Positions 25,124 through 34,084 are shown, numbered from the stretch's first letter. The stretch is 64,000 bases of DNA from Alkaliphilus metalliredigens QYMF (GCF_000016985.1 NC_009633.1:124001-188000), one strand, 5' to 3'. Notes: generated by a model from the letters alone, not told the origin. Numbers and translations: made by a program.

Positions 25124-25821
25124 TTGAATTTAAGGGTGTAACGAAGAAATTCGGCAGTACAATAGCCGTAGATAATGTGACCATGACATTTCCTAAGGGG
25201 AAGATTATTGGATTACTAGGGCCTAATGGTTCCGGGAAGTCAACCACTTTAAAAATGATCGCCTCATTAAATAAGCCAGATCAGGGAGAAATCACTATTG
25301 ATGGCAAGAGTCCTTCTAAAGAAACAAGGGAAACCTTAGCCTATCTACCGGAAATTGACTATCTTTATCCCTGGATGACCATTGAAGGAGCAGGAAAGTT
25401 CATGAAAAGCTTCTATGATGATTGGAATGAGGAAAAGTTTCAATCCCTGATGAAGTTTTTAAATCTGGAACCTCAAATGATTATAAAAAAAATCTCAAAA
25501 GGGATGAGGGCAAAGGCCAAGCTCCTATTGGTGTTCTCACGAAATGCCAAGCTGGTTTTACTGGATGAACCATTATCGGGCATTGATATATTCACCCGAG
25601 ATCAAATTATCGATACAATTATTCAGGATTATTGCGAAGGAGAGCAAACCATTATTCTTTCAACCCATGAGATTCATGAAGTAGAAAGTCTCCTAGACTA
25701 TGTGGTTTTTATGCACCAAGGAACAATCCTTCGTCAAGGAGAAGCGGAAGACCTTCGGAGCGAAGAAAATAAATCCTTGGTAGAGTTGATGAAGGAGGTT
25801 TATCGAAATGAAAACATCTAG
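25120..25821 (+). CDS. ABC transporter ATPase (YtrB-like)
   Basis: ATP-binding subunit of 233 residues. Walker A GPNGSGKS at about 35-42, Walker B LVLLDEP with the catalytic Glu, and a STHE H-loop. The signature helix is degenerate: ISKGMRAKAKL where LSGGQ is usual, a variant common in the YtrB group. The chosen ATG overlaps the regulator stop; an in-frame start 30 bp earlier would run deep into the regulator gene. It pairs with the permease that overlaps its 3' end by 14 bp. Confidence 0.93.
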   Translation: MIEFKGVTKKFGSTIAVDNVTMTFPKGKIIGLLGPNGSGKSTTLKMIASLNKPDQGEITIDGKSPSKETRETLAYLPEIDYLYPWMTIEGAGKFMKSFYDDWNEEKFQSLMKFLNLEPQMIIKKISKGMRAKAKLLLVFSRNAKLVLLDEPLSGIDIFTRDQIIDTIIQDYCEGEQTIILSTHEIHEVESLLDYVVFMHQGTILRQGEAEDLRSEENKSLVELMKEVYRNENI

Positions 25822-26611
25822 AGTAGGCATGATTTATAGCTTATATAAAAAAGAATTAGTAGCAGCTAAAAACGAGCTCCTAATGATTATGACTTTCATT
25901 TTAGGAGCCAATGCGTTTCTATTTTATAAACACCAAACAGGATGGCCCGTAGAAGCCAGCTTTATCTTTAGTTTATTCTTATTGTTATTTGTTGTAGCCA
26001 CTACTTTCTTTAGAGCCTTCTCCGTCGTTAGGAATGAGTGGAAGGAAAACACGGTGTACTTAGTGATGTCTTTACCCATTACGGGGGTAGATGTTTTTTT
26101 ATCCAAGTTATTAGCCCTATTAACACAATTGATAGGACTTAGTATCATTGCCCTAATAGGCGCTTCCCTCTTTATTCCCATTATCCCGGAGGTATCCTAT
26201 GTCCTGGAACAAATACAAATGGAATTCACAAGCGTCAGGTTAATTTGGAATGCATTGAAAATAGGTCTACTTGGCATCTTAGGCATGAACCAGGCCATTA
26301 TATTCGCATTCTTCAGTGCTGTTGTTGGTAAGCTCTTTAAGAAATTCTCAGGGCTCATCACCTTAATTACATTTATCGGCATATCAATGATTAATTCAAA
26401 ATTCATTGATTGGATAGGCAACTTCTTCATTGACCAGGGTATGGGGGAGCGAATAGAGAGTCAGCTGATGGGACTGGACGTCACAATGATGACAGCCATG
26501 GAAACAATGTTAAACGTCTATACATTACTATTTACAATCATAACTGTGGTCACTTCAGCAGGGGTATTCTTTGCCACAGCAGCCCTCTATGATCGTAAGG
26601 TAGAACTGTAG
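25808..26611 (+). CDS. ABC transporter permease (ABC-2 type)
   Basis: Membrane partner of the ATPase: 267 residues with about six hydrophobic segments (AFLFYKHQTG between the first two, then FIFSLFLLLFVVATTFF, LLTQLIGLSIIALIGAS, IFAFFSAVVG, LITFIGISMI and LLFTIITVVTSAGVFFATAAL). An AAGGAGG site lies inside the ATPase gene, so the two are coupled. The substrate cannot be deduced; the operon layout GntR-ATPase-permease matches ytr-like antibiotic or envelope-stress systems. Confidence 0.88.
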   Translation: MKTSRVGMIYSLYKKELVAAKNELLMIMTFILGANAFLFYKHQTGWPVEASFIFSLFLLLFVVATTFFRAFSVVRNEWKENTVYLVMSLPITGVDVFLSKLLALLTQLIGLSIIALIGASLFIPIIPEVSYVLEQIQMEFTSVRLIWNALKIGLLGILGMNQAIIFAFFSAVVGKLFKKFSGLITLITFIGISMINSKFIDWIGNFFIDQGMGERIESQLMGLDVTMMTAMETMLNVYTLLFTIITVVTSAGVFFATAALYDRKVEL

Positions 26612-26694
26612 TATCAAGGTTTCCTATTTCTAAGGGAGTGGAACTAAAGCTTGATTTGATACAATAAACAAAATGATTTGTTATAGATAAAATG

Positions 26695-26731
26695 AAAAAA
26701 GCGATGGGGTATCGAGCCTCATCGCTTTTTT
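26695..26731 (+). terminator. Terminator of the GntR/ABC operon
   Basis: A GCGATGGGG / CCTCATCGC stem (one G-T-type mismatch) flanked by A6 and T6. It lies between the permease and the convergent CAP gene and may serve both. Confidence 0.9.
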
Positions 26732-26789
26732 CTGTATATAAGTCTCCGTTAATGCTATGAAACTGTGAAAGTTTCTAGGGTAAATAAAA

Positions 26790-27818
26790 TCATTGCGATA
26801 AAAAGTTTTGTGTATAATAGGCGTCTAATGGCCCCCCTAAGTGGACGCCAACTCCTAGGGAATTAAAATCCCCTAAAATCGCCTGGCGATGGCCTAGTGA
26901 ATTCATCCAACCCTCATGGGCAAAAATTGAATTTTGCTGTCCTGCAGCAATATTTTCTCCTGCCCTACGATACATGATGCCTTGGGCGGCCATTCGGTCG
27001 AAGGGGTCTTCTCCTTGTGGGTTACGGTGATCAAAGAAATTTTGTACTGCCATATCCTTACTATGGCCTAGGGCCGTAACAGCAGCTCCCTCATGCCAAG
27101 TCAGTAAGGGTAGATCATGACGAACCCGAATGGCATTTGTTAAATAAAAGACCTGTTCTTTGTAAGCTTCGGCTAAGGCTATATCTGGGTCAAGGGGTGC
27201 GTGATATTTATTCTCTATTTCCTGATCTATTAAAAGAAAGGAAGTCACTTGGTTATTGTTATGGATATCAAAAAAAACAGTTAAATAAAAACGTTCTACT
27301 TCAAAAAGAAGATAATGGCGATCCTCCGGAAGGAGATAGATGATATTATCTTTTTGAATACGATCAAGGGAATTGCCTAAAACTGATTCCACTGTGGTGG
27401 AGAGGGTGTTGAAATCAAAGGCCCATGGATTTTGCCATTGGGCATCATTACTATAAAGCGCAACCACATGACCATTAGCAATGCCTACCTGAACATATTG
27501 TTGATAGTCCTCATGAAAAATATACCATTGGAAGGGATATTCACTAGGAAGGATACTGTGGGGCGCTCCTAGGATAGAGTGGACCTTGTCTAGGGAAGTA
27601 CCAAGGGAAATTCCTCTATAGGAAAAGGCAAAGTCCTCTCCAGGGGCAGCTAACTCTATTTCCTCTGGTCCTGGTGCATGGGGAAAAGAAGGTTCTTCCG
27701 AAGGAGTAGCCTGAGGTTCGACAATAAAGTCCAAAGAAAACTCTATGGGAAGGTCAAAAAACTGAAGAAAACCAAAACTAAGAATGACAATACATAGCAA
27801 AAATAAGAAAAACTTCAT
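26790..27818 (-). CDS. CAP-domain (SCP/PR-1-like) secreted protein
   Basis: 342 residues. The N-terminal hydrophobic segment (MKFFLFLLCIVILSFGFLQFF) is a signal anchor, followed by a proline/glutamate-rich linker. Residues about 75-210 match the CAP-associated N-terminal region (YRGISLGTSLDKVHSILGAP). The C-terminal 130 residues are the CAP domain (FYLTNAIRVRHDLPLLTWH, HSKDMAVQNFFDHRNPQG, RRAGENIAAG, GWMNSLGHRQAIL) with the conserved His/Glu cavity residues. YkwD-type proteins of this kind are made by spore formers. A GGAGTTGG site precedes the ATG. Confidence 0.92.
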   Translation of the reverse strand: MKFFLFLLCIVILSFGFLQFFDLPIEFSLDFIVEPQATPSEEPSFPHAPGPEEIELAAPGEDFAFSYRGISLGTSLDKVHSILGAPHSILPSEYPFQWYIFHEDYQQYVQVGIANGHVVALYSNDAQWQNPWAFDFNTLSTTVESVLGNSLDRIQKDNIIYLLPEDRHYLLFEVERFYLTVFFDIHNNNQVTSFLLIDQEIENKYHAPLDPDIALAEAYKEQVFYLTNAIRVRHDLPLLTWHEGAAVTALGHSKDMAVQNFFDHRNPQGEDPFDRMAAQGIMYRRAGENIAAGQQNSIFAHEGWMNSLGHRQAILGDFNSLGVGVHLGGPLDAYYTQNFLSQ

Positions 27819-28246
27819 GTGACCAACTCCTATTGTTCTATTATACTATAATTATTGACCAGGGAATCATGACGTTACGGTTACAACTTTTTTGCTTTGA
27901 AATCCCCTGCCTGTCGTGGTTTCTAAATTCTCCTATGAGGGGCAATAAAAGACAAAATCATAACAATAGGATGAAATTTCCCGGGAAATCGACTTGGGAA
28001 ACAAGAAAAAGATCATATTGTCGAATGGTTTAGTGTATGTTAAGGGAAGTTCCCCCATAGAATAGAGTATTGCTTCGTGAAAAGTATAAAAAGAGAAAAA
28101 GAGGAAATAATGGAAAAAGTAGAAGTGCTCTACACATTCGACACATAGGGCAAAAATTTGACAAAAACAACCAAGTAGAATAAAATTGGTGGAGTTTCAT
28201 CCGAACAACCCAAAGGCCCAATAAAATTTGAACAGGAGGAAGATGA
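27819..28246. other. Intergenic region with promoter for the 3D protein gene
   Basis: 428 bp between divergent genes. A good sigma-A promoter is at 28159-28187 (TTGACA, 17 bp, TAAAAT). The upstream part has short inverted repeats (for example gaaatttcccgggaaat) but no gene with a ribosome site. The c-di-AMP riboswitch often found ahead of such genes is not recognisable here. Confidence 0.55.
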
Positions 28247-29278
28247 ATGGAGAGTCATCAGAGCAGTAAAAGACTTTTAAATTCGAAGGTCATTATTGCA
28301 GCGATTGTAGGATCACTTTTGTTGATCTTAGTAGGAACGATTAGCCTACATAAAACAGTAGTGGTTGCTATTGAAGGACAGGAAATTCAGGTTTCAACCT
28401 TGGCGTCAACCGTAGAAGGCGTTTTGAGAAAAGAAGGAATTGAGATTGGAGAAGCAGATAGAACTGTACCCGAGCTAAATCAGAGGGTTAAGGATGGAGA
28501 AAGAATTGTAATTCATAGGGCCTATGAAATTCAATTGATAGAATCAGGGAATACACAGTCTATTATAACAGCAGTAGAGACGGTCAAAAGTTTACTACAA
28601 TCACTCAATATAGAGCTTCAAGACATGGACATCGTTGAACCACCCTTAGGCGTAAGCATAGGGGAAGGGGATACAGTTAAAATCACAAGGGTAACAGAAG
28701 AGCTCACGGCAGAAACCCAGGAAATTCCATATCAAACCGTAATAAAACATAATAATGAAATGGATTATGGGAAGATGAATCAACTGCAAGAAGGAAAGCC
28801 GGGTTTGCAGGAAGTGAAGATTGCGATTCGATATGAGGATGGAGAAGAAGTAGAACGATCCATCATAGAAGAATATGTGACCACAGAAGCTGTTAATGAA
28901 ATCATGGAAAGAGGAACAGCCAACTTGATTGCTACCTCTCGGGGAAATAGTAGATATACAAAAGCACTCACCATGACAGCAACGGCATATGATGCAGGCT
29001 ATGAGAGTACAGGAAAAAGACCCGGGGACCAGTATTACGGAGTGACCCGTAGTGGAACTCAGGTAAGACCAGGGGTTGTGGCTGTTGATCCCAATGTCAT
29101 TCCATTAGGAACAAAGTTGTATATTGAATCAACCGACGGGACTGGTAATTACGGATATGCCAGTGCAGAGGATACCGGCGGTGCCATTAAAGGAAATAAA
29201 ATTGATTTGTATTATGAAAGTCGTAGTGAAGCCCTACGTTTTGGGCGTAGAACTGTGAAGGTTTATGTGTTAGAATAA
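28247..29278 (+). CDS. yabE: G5 and 3D domain protein (YabE-like cell-wall hydrolase)
   Basis: 343 residues. Membrane anchor at about 14-34 (VIIAAIVGSLLLILVGTI), then two DUF348 repeats (VVAIEGQEIQVSTLASTVEGVL... and IQLIESG...). A G5 domain covers about 155-230 (EEIPYQTVIKHN...GLQEVKIAIRYEDG). The C-terminal 3D domain has the three conserved Asp (VAVDPNVIPLGTKLYIE, SAEDTGGAIKGNKIDLYY), the catalytic fold of MltA-like lytic transglycosylases. Bacillus yabE has the same domains and lies next to rnmV and rsmA, as here. It should trim peptidoglycan at the cell surface; the resuscitation-type role is inferred from the family. Confidence 0.93.
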   Translation: MESHQSSKRLLNSKVIIAAIVGSLLLILVGTISLHKTVVVAIEGQEIQVSTLASTVEGVLRKEGIEIGEADRTVPELNQRVKDGERIVIHRAYEIQLIESGNTQSIITAVETVKSLLQSLNIELQDMDIVEPPLGVSIGEGDTVKITRVTEELTAETQEIPYQTVIKHNNEMDYGKMNQLQEGKPGLQEVKIAIRYEDGEEVERSIIEEYVTTEAVNEIMERGTANLIATSRGNSRYTKALTMTATAYDAGYESTGKRPGDQYYGVTRSGTQVRPGVVAVDPNVIPLGTKLYIESTDGTGNYGYASAEDTGGAIKGNKIDLYYESRSEALRFGRRTVKVYVLE

Positions 29279-29286
29279 GGTGGAAG

Positions 29287-29319
29287 AAAAAAAGACCAGA
29301 CATGATGCTGGTCTTTTTT
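29287..29319 (+). terminator. Terminator of the G5/3D gene
   Basis: A strong AAAAAAGACCAG / CTGGTCTTTTTT hairpin immediately after the stop. Confidence 0.93.
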
Positions 29320-29454
29320 CTGTAAAAACGAACCAACTAAGAAAAATGTTCAAGGAGATAATCAAGAAAATGAGTAGATGGAATCTCTGTAAAAGGGTAT
29401 AATATAACGAGTTTTATTTCGGAAAATAAAGAACAATAATTTTGAGGTGAAGAG

Positions 29455-30009
29455 ATGATAAAGGAAATCATTGTAGTAGAAGGCAAGGATGATGTATCAG
29501 CCATTAAAAAGGCAGTGGAAGCAGAAACCATTATCACGGGTGGTTTTTCCTTACCTGAAAGAGTGATGAAACAAATTGAAACAGCGGCCAAAAGAAGAGG
29601 TGTCATTATTTTCACTGATCCGGATTTTGCAGGAGACAAGATACGTAAAAGAATCGCTAACCGGGTGCCTGGTTGTAAGCATGCCTTTCTACCAAAGGAA
29701 GAAGCCATGAAGGATGGTGATATCGGAATTGAAAATGCCACTCCCAAAAGCATTTGTGCAGCCCTAGCAAAGGCTAGAAGTGAATCAATGGAAAAAAGAG
29801 AGGTCTTCACAAGGGTGGATCTCATCGGAAATGGTCTGATGGGAGATAACCAAGCCTCCTACCGGCGAGATGAAATTGGGAAAACACTAGGAATTGGCTA
29901 TGGAAATGCAAAGCAATTCCTGAACCGCCTCAATCATTATGGCGTGACAAGGGAAGAATATATAGAAGCCTTAAAAAATTTAGATGAAGTAGGGATGAAA
30001 AATGGATAA
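29455..30009 (+). CDS. rnmV: Ribonuclease M5
   Basis: Toprim-domain nuclease that finishes 5S rRNA maturation with help of ribosomal protein L18. VVEGKDD at the N-terminus and the FTDPDFAGDKIRKRI Asp pair form the toprim metal site; length 184 is standard. A TATAAT lies about 50 bp upstream, so it can have its own promoter. Its stop overlaps the rsmA start by 8 bp, as in many Firmicutes. Confidence 0.96.
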   Translation: MIKEIIVVEGKDDVSAIKKAVEAETIITGGFSLPERVMKQIETAAKRRGVIIFTDPDFAGDKIRKRIANRVPGCKHAFLPKEEAMKDGDIGIENATPKSICAALAKARSESMEKREVFTRVDLIGNGLMGDNQASYRRDEIGKTLGIGYGNAKQFLNRLNHYGVTREEYIEALKNLDEVGMKNG

Positions 30010-30865
30010 GATCGTCTCACCAAGCAAAACGAAGGCAATCGTAGAAAAATATAAGTTCAGATTTTCAAAGAGTTTGGGTCAAAACTTTTTGATTGATCAA
30101 AACATACTAGAAGACATTGTGGATGGCGCAGATATACAGCCAGATGACTGTGTCATTGAAATCGGTCCTGGAATTGGAACCCTAACACAATTCATTGCAG
30201 AGAAGGCACATAAAGTAGTGGCCATTGAAATTGATCGAAATTTGATTCCAATCTTAAAGCACACCCTAGCAGATTATCAAAATGTTGAAGTCATCAATCA
30301 AGACGTTTTGAAGGTAGATTTACATCAACTAATTGCTGATAAATTTGAAGGAAAGCCAGTAAAAGTCATTGCTAACCTTCCTTATTACGTGACAACACCA
30401 ATTGTGATGCGGTTCCTAGAAGAAAAGGTACCAGTGGATTCTCTGGTGATTATGATTCAAAAAGAAGTAGCAGTTCGGATGCAGGCAGGACCTGGAACAA
30501 AGGACTATGGGGCCTTGTCTATTGCGGTGCAATATTATTGCAATCCTGAAATACTATTAAAAGTGCCACCATCAGTGTTTATTCCACAGCCAAAGGTAGA
30601 GTCAATCGTGATCAAGCTACAGGTCTATCCAGAACCAAAGGTGAAGGTAGAAAGAGATGATTTGATGTTCGCCTTGGTGAAAGACGCCTTTGGTAAGCGT
30701 AGAAAGACATTACTTAACGCATTAAGCTCAGGACTACTACAGTTATCGAAAGAGATTGTAAGAGAATCCTTAGAAGCAGCAAACATAGATGAAAACCGCA
30801 GGGGCGAAACCCTAACAATAGAAGAGTACGCAACATTAACCAAAGAAGTCGCCGCTAGACAATAA
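30002..30865 (+). CDS. rsmA: 16S rRNA dimethyladenosine transferase (KsgA)
   Basis: Dimethylates two adjacent adenines in the 3' terminal hairpin of 16S rRNA. The SAM-binding motif is VIEIGPGIGTLT after KSLGQNFLID. The catalytic NLPYYVTTPIV (motif IV) and the C-terminal helical domain (FGKRRKTLLNALS) are both present; length 287 is typical. It overlaps rnmV and is surely co-transcribed with it. Confidence 0.97.
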   Translation: MDKIVSPSKTKAIVEKYKFRFSKSLGQNFLIDQNILEDIVDGADIQPDDCVIEIGPGIGTLTQFIAEKAHKVVAIEIDRNLIPILKHTLADYQNVEVINQDVLKVDLHQLIADKFEGKPVKVIANLPYYVTTPIVMRFLEEKVPVDSLVIMIQKEVAVRMQAGPGTKDYGALSIAVQYYCNPEILLKVPPSVFIPQPKVESIVIKLQVYPEPKVKVERDDLMFALVKDAFGKRRKTLLNALSSGLLQLSKEIVRESLEAANIDENRRGETLTIEEYATLTKEVAARQ

Positions 30866-30948
30866 AGAAAATTCTTTTCACGATTCTCCTACCCCCTACA
30901 TATATATAACTATAAGAGCAAAATTCTTATAAGGGGAGGGTCATTATT

Positions 30949-32295
30949 GTGAGTAGAAGATATAAACGATACTTTGTGATGTTAGAAGGGGAAGACAGAG
31001 GTTTTGAACTAAGCAAATCCCAAGAACCAAAGGGCTATGGCAAAATAGAAGTGAGAAATGAACAGGGAACCTTGTCCTTGCATTGTCAAAACTTGAAAAA
31101 GGTTGACCCGATTGGGGCAAGATATCGATGGTACTTAGTAAACACAAGAAAAACCGGGGAGCCTATTATCGTGGATATAGGACCAATGGAAGTAGATGTG
31201 AATGGTAAAGGTGAATTGGTATGGGAATTTAATGGAGAAAATGTTAAGGGCTCCAACTCAAAAATCGATGGATTTAACATTCTTGCACTTGTTGTAGAGG
31301 AAAAGGGTGAAAAAAAAGAATTCTCAGCACCCTTAGTAGGGTATATTGATAAAGAAAAAACTGGGTGGAAAGACTACTTGGCAAAACACTTATCTGTACC
31401 CGCAAAGAAATCCTTTGAACCCATAAAGGAATCAAAGCGAGATTCCCCTAAAAAAGACGTAGCCTTAGACCCTAAAGAAAAACCAAAGCCTACTTTAGAA
31501 TCCAAAAAAGAGGAAACGAAAAAATTAAAACCTACTTTAGAGCCTAAAGAAAAACCATTAGATCTTAAAGAAAAGCCATTAAAAAAAGTACCCGAAAAAA
31601 CACCCGAAAAAACACCTGAAAAGGCACAAGAAAAACCAACGCCAACACTAGAGTCTAAGGATCCTAAAGAAAAGGGCCAGAGCCCACAGGAAAACCCAGT
31701 AAAGGACCAAGGGCCAAGGGCTCCTCAGGTCAAACAAGAAACACCTAAAATTAAAGTAGAGAAAAAAGAAGCAGAAGCAGTGCCTCATCCTAAATTAAAG
31801 GAAGAAAAGGAAGAAAACATTGAAGCTCAGAAAAAAAACATTGAGTCCCAAAACAAAGGACTGCAGGTTTATGTGGAAAGCACATTAAAGGGCTTCCCTA
31901 AGGCAGATCCATTTACCAAACGATTTGATGACTATCAGTGGTGGCAAATTCAATATGATCAACAGACGATGTATCGCTCGGCAATGCCTTTTATCGGGTA
32001 TATTGAGGGGCAGCACCATCCATATTACTATTACTATCCCTCGGAGTATCAGCGGCTAATTTATACCTATCAACACTATTTATTTGGAATGAGCTACGAT
32101 GGGGATCAAGGTGTAAAGTATTATGTATATGGAATCCCAGGCTCAAAGCTACCGAAGGATCAGCCTTATCGTGGAAGCACAGGATTTACTAACTGGTATT
32201 CTTGTAATGGGGATCATACCAACCCTAATACCAGTGGCTATTGGCTATTGCATATAGATGCTAAAACAGGGGAAATTGCAACTGCGTTAAAATAA
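30949..32295 (+). CDS. Hypothetical protein with K/P/E-rich central repeat, 448 aa
   Basis: GTG start behind AAGGGGAGGG. Three parts are visible. Residues 1-150 form an N-terminal beta-rich domain (RYKRYFVMLEGEDRGFEL, VNTRKTGEPIIVDIGPMEVD). About 150-300 is a low-complexity linker with repeats such as PEKTPEKTPEKAQEKP and PTLE-K. The C-terminal 150 residues form an aromatic-rich domain (DDYQWWQIQYDQQ, HHPYYYYYPSEYQR, YHFG-like segments, GIPGSKLPKDQPYRGSTGF). There is no signal peptide. The pattern is known from clostridial proteins of unknown function. The likely setting is the spore or cell surface, but that is inference. Confidence 0.7.
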   Translation: MSRRYKRYFVMLEGEDRGFELSKSQEPKGYGKIEVRNEQGTLSLHCQNLKKVDPIGARYRWYLVNTRKTGEPIIVDIGPMEVDVNGKGELVWEFNGENVKGSNSKIDGFNILALVVEEKGEKKEFSAPLVGYIDKEKTGWKDYLAKHLSVPAKKSFEPIKESKRDSPKKDVALDPKEKPKPTLESKKEETKKLKPTLEPKEKPLDLKEKPLKKVPEKTPEKTPEKAQEKPTPTLESKDPKEKGQSPQENPVKDQGPRAPQVKQETPKIKVEKKEAEAVPHPKLKEEKEENIEAQKKNIESQNKGLQVYVESTLKGFPKADPFTKRFDDYQWWQIQYDQQTMYRSAMPFIGYIEGQHHPYYYYYPSEYQRLIYTYQHYLFGMSYDGDQGVKYYVYGIPGSKLPKDQPYRGSTGFTNWYSCNGDHTNPNTSGYWLLHIDAKTGEIATALK

Positions 32296-32393
32296 CCAAT
32301 AAAAAGGAATGGCCCACTAGTTAGAAACAAGACCGGTGGTGATTGACCTCATTAAAATGATATGCTATATTTAGTGGTAACAGTTAACGAAAG

Positions 32394-32531
32394 TTAAAGG
32401 GGAGTAGCTCACCGCAGTGATCGCGGTTTTATTGTTCGCCATACCCGATGAGTACTCATCCGGACAATAATAAAGAATGGAGCAAGACCTTTATCCTACA
32501 CAAATCGTGTATAGGGTAAAGGTCTTTTTTG
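32394..32531 (+). promoter_or_regulatory. yybP-ykoY (Mn2+) riboswitch with terminator
   Basis: The aptamer begins with AAAGGGGAGTAGC, has a CCGCAGTGATCGCGG stem and an ACCCG loop element, and ends in AGCAAGACCTTT, the canonical 3' strand of yybP-ykoY RNAs. AAGACCTTT is also the left arm of a terminator (AAGACCTTTA / TAAAGGTCTT with a T-run). Folding of the aptamer and of the terminator are therefore mutually exclusive. The family senses Mn2+ and turns on exporters when the metal is in excess (established knowledge). The downstream gene is a cation exchanger. Confidence 0.88.
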
Positions 32532-32611
32532 TAAAGAATTATAGTATAGCAGGCATCAAAAAAGCAAAGAAAACACAACATAAGGATGAATAGGAAAGAG
32601 AGGGGTCTAAT

Positions 32612-33619
32612 TTGTTTAATACATATGCATTATTTCTATTTAGTGCTGTTTTAGTCATTATATCCGGCATGAAGCTATCTAAATATGGAGATGTGATTGC
32701 TAATAACACCTCACTAGGACATGGGATCGTTGGAGGCGTACTAATTGCCGCAGCCACAAGTTTACCAGAGCTTGTCACAAGTGTGTCTGCATCTCTGATG
32801 GGGGCGCCGGACATTGCCATTGGGAATGTCTATGGAAGCAATATATTTAACCTAATGATTTTAGCTGTGGCAGATATTTTACATGGACAAGGTCGATTTT
32901 TGCAGACAGTGAAGATGAATCATATATTAGCAGGTCTATTTGGTGTTTTATTATCAGCATTAGGAGCCTTGTCCATTTTAATCAATCAAATTGGAGGGCT
33001 AGACCTAGAAATTGGATGGGTGAGTATCAATAGCTTAATTATTTTTATAACCTATAGTCTGGGATCAATATTGATTATACGATATGAAAATAAATTAAGC
33101 AGAATGACCCCTCCCAAGGAAATAGAAGAGGTAGCAGAAGTCCAAGATACTTCTATCAAACATGCCATTATTGGATTTGGCCTAGCGGCGGCCATTATTA
33201 TATGGGCTGGAATGACATTAGCACAAGCGGGAGACCAAATAGCCATGGTAACTGGACTGGGACATACATTTGTGGGTACATTATTGATTGCTGGGACCAC
33301 CTCTTTACCAGAGCTAGTGGCGACCATAGCAGCCATAAAAATAGGAGCCCACGATATGGCCGTGGGCAATGTTTTTGGAAGCAATATTTTCAATATGATT
33401 ATTATTACCGTGGCAGATTTAGCATACTCTCCAGGCTCTATTTTTTCTGATATCAATATTGATCATACCATAACAGCCATGGCGGGAATCGTACTGAGTG
33501 CCATTGCATTAATCGGATTATTCTATCGGACACAACGGACCATTTTAAACATCGGATGGGACTCGGTGTTTATTCTTGTCGTCTACTTAACCACAGTGTA
33601 TTTAATATTGATTACTTAA
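32612..33619 (+). CDS. Sodium/calcium exchanger family protein (CaxA/YrbG type)
   Basis: 335-residue membrane antiporter with two inverted halves, each holding the alpha-repeat signatures. The first is AAATSLPELVTS with IGNVYGSNIFNLM. The second is AGTTSLPELVAT with VGNVFGSNIFNMI. About ten membrane segments are expected. The family exchanges Ca2+ or other cations for Na+ or H+. The start is TTG after GAGAGG. The Mn2+ riboswitch in its leader suggests that the physiological export substrate includes Mn2+, which is an inference worth testing. Confidence 0.92.
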   Translation: MFNTYALFLFSAVLVIISGMKLSKYGDVIANNTSLGHGIVGGVLIAAATSLPELVTSVSASLMGAPDIAIGNVYGSNIFNLMILAVADILHGQGRFLQTVKMNHILAGLFGVLLSALGALSILINQIGGLDLEIGWVSINSLIIFITYSLGSILIIRYENKLSRMTPPKEIEEVAEVQDTSIKHAIIGFGLAAAIIIWAGMTLAQAGDQIAMVTGLGHTFVGTLLIAGTTSLPELVATIAAIKIGAHDMAVGNVFGSNIFNMIIITVADLAYSPGSIFSDINIDHTITAMAGIVLSAIALIGLFYRTQRTILNIGWDSVFILVVYLTTVYLILIT

Positions 33620-33621
33620 GA

Positions 33622-33653
33622 AAAGTATCACCATAATCTATTGTGATACTTTA
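33622..33653. terminator. Bidirectional terminator
   Basis: AAAGTATCAC / GTGATACTTT between the exchanger and the convergent rhodanese-like gene, overlapping the last codons of the latter. Confidence 0.8.
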
Positions 33654-34084
33654 GTAATGCCATAGGGCCATTTATGATAGCCTCCTACCAATGTGAAAAC
33701 CCTAGGAAATCCAGACTCTGATAGGAGCTTAGCAGCCTTAGTACTTTCTTTACCGCTTTGGGAATAGACGAGGTAGGTATTTTCCTGGGCAAACTCATCC
33801 AATTGACCTTTTAACTCCTTATAAGGAACAGAAAGGGCATTATGTAAATGCCCTTGGGTATAGTCCTCTGGGGAGCGTACGTCCAAAATCAGTACATGAG
33901 GATTGTTGGTAATCAGGTCATTGGCTTCCTCAGGTAGAAGATTCCGATAGGCATATTTTAGATGCTGACTACTGACCGTTCGATCCCTTGTTACTGCTGT
34001 AAAAAAGATAGCTCCGATGATAAGAGCAATGATGACACCTACAGCAATATAGAGGTTCCGCTTTTTAATGAGAAAAATGCGCAT
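33638..34084 (-). CDS. Membrane-anchored rhodanese-like protein lacking the catalytic Cys
   Basis: 148 residues. An N-terminal membrane segment (YIAVGVIIALIIGAIFF) precedes a rhodanese domain (ILDVRSPEDYTQGHLHNALSVPY, VFTLVGGYHKW). The active-site loop reads VYSQSGKES, with Ser where sulfurtransferases have Cys (VYCxxGxRS). It is thus probably not a thiosulfate or persulfide sulfurtransferase and may act in binding or signalling, as inactive rhodanese domains do elsewhere. Confidence 0.88.
   Translation of the reverse strand: MRIFLIKKRNLYIAVGVIIALIIGAIFFTAVTRDRTVSSQHLKYAYRNLLPEEANDLITNNPHVLILDVRSPEDYTQGHLHNALSVPYKELKGQLDEFAQENTYLVYSQSGKESTKAAKLLSESGFPRVFTLVGGYHKWPYGITKVSQ

Noticed and set aside
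27819-28246. Possible c-di-AMP or other riboswitch ahead of the G5/3D gene
   Set aside because: None of the conserved aptamer motifs could be found. Only a sigma-A promoter is supported.
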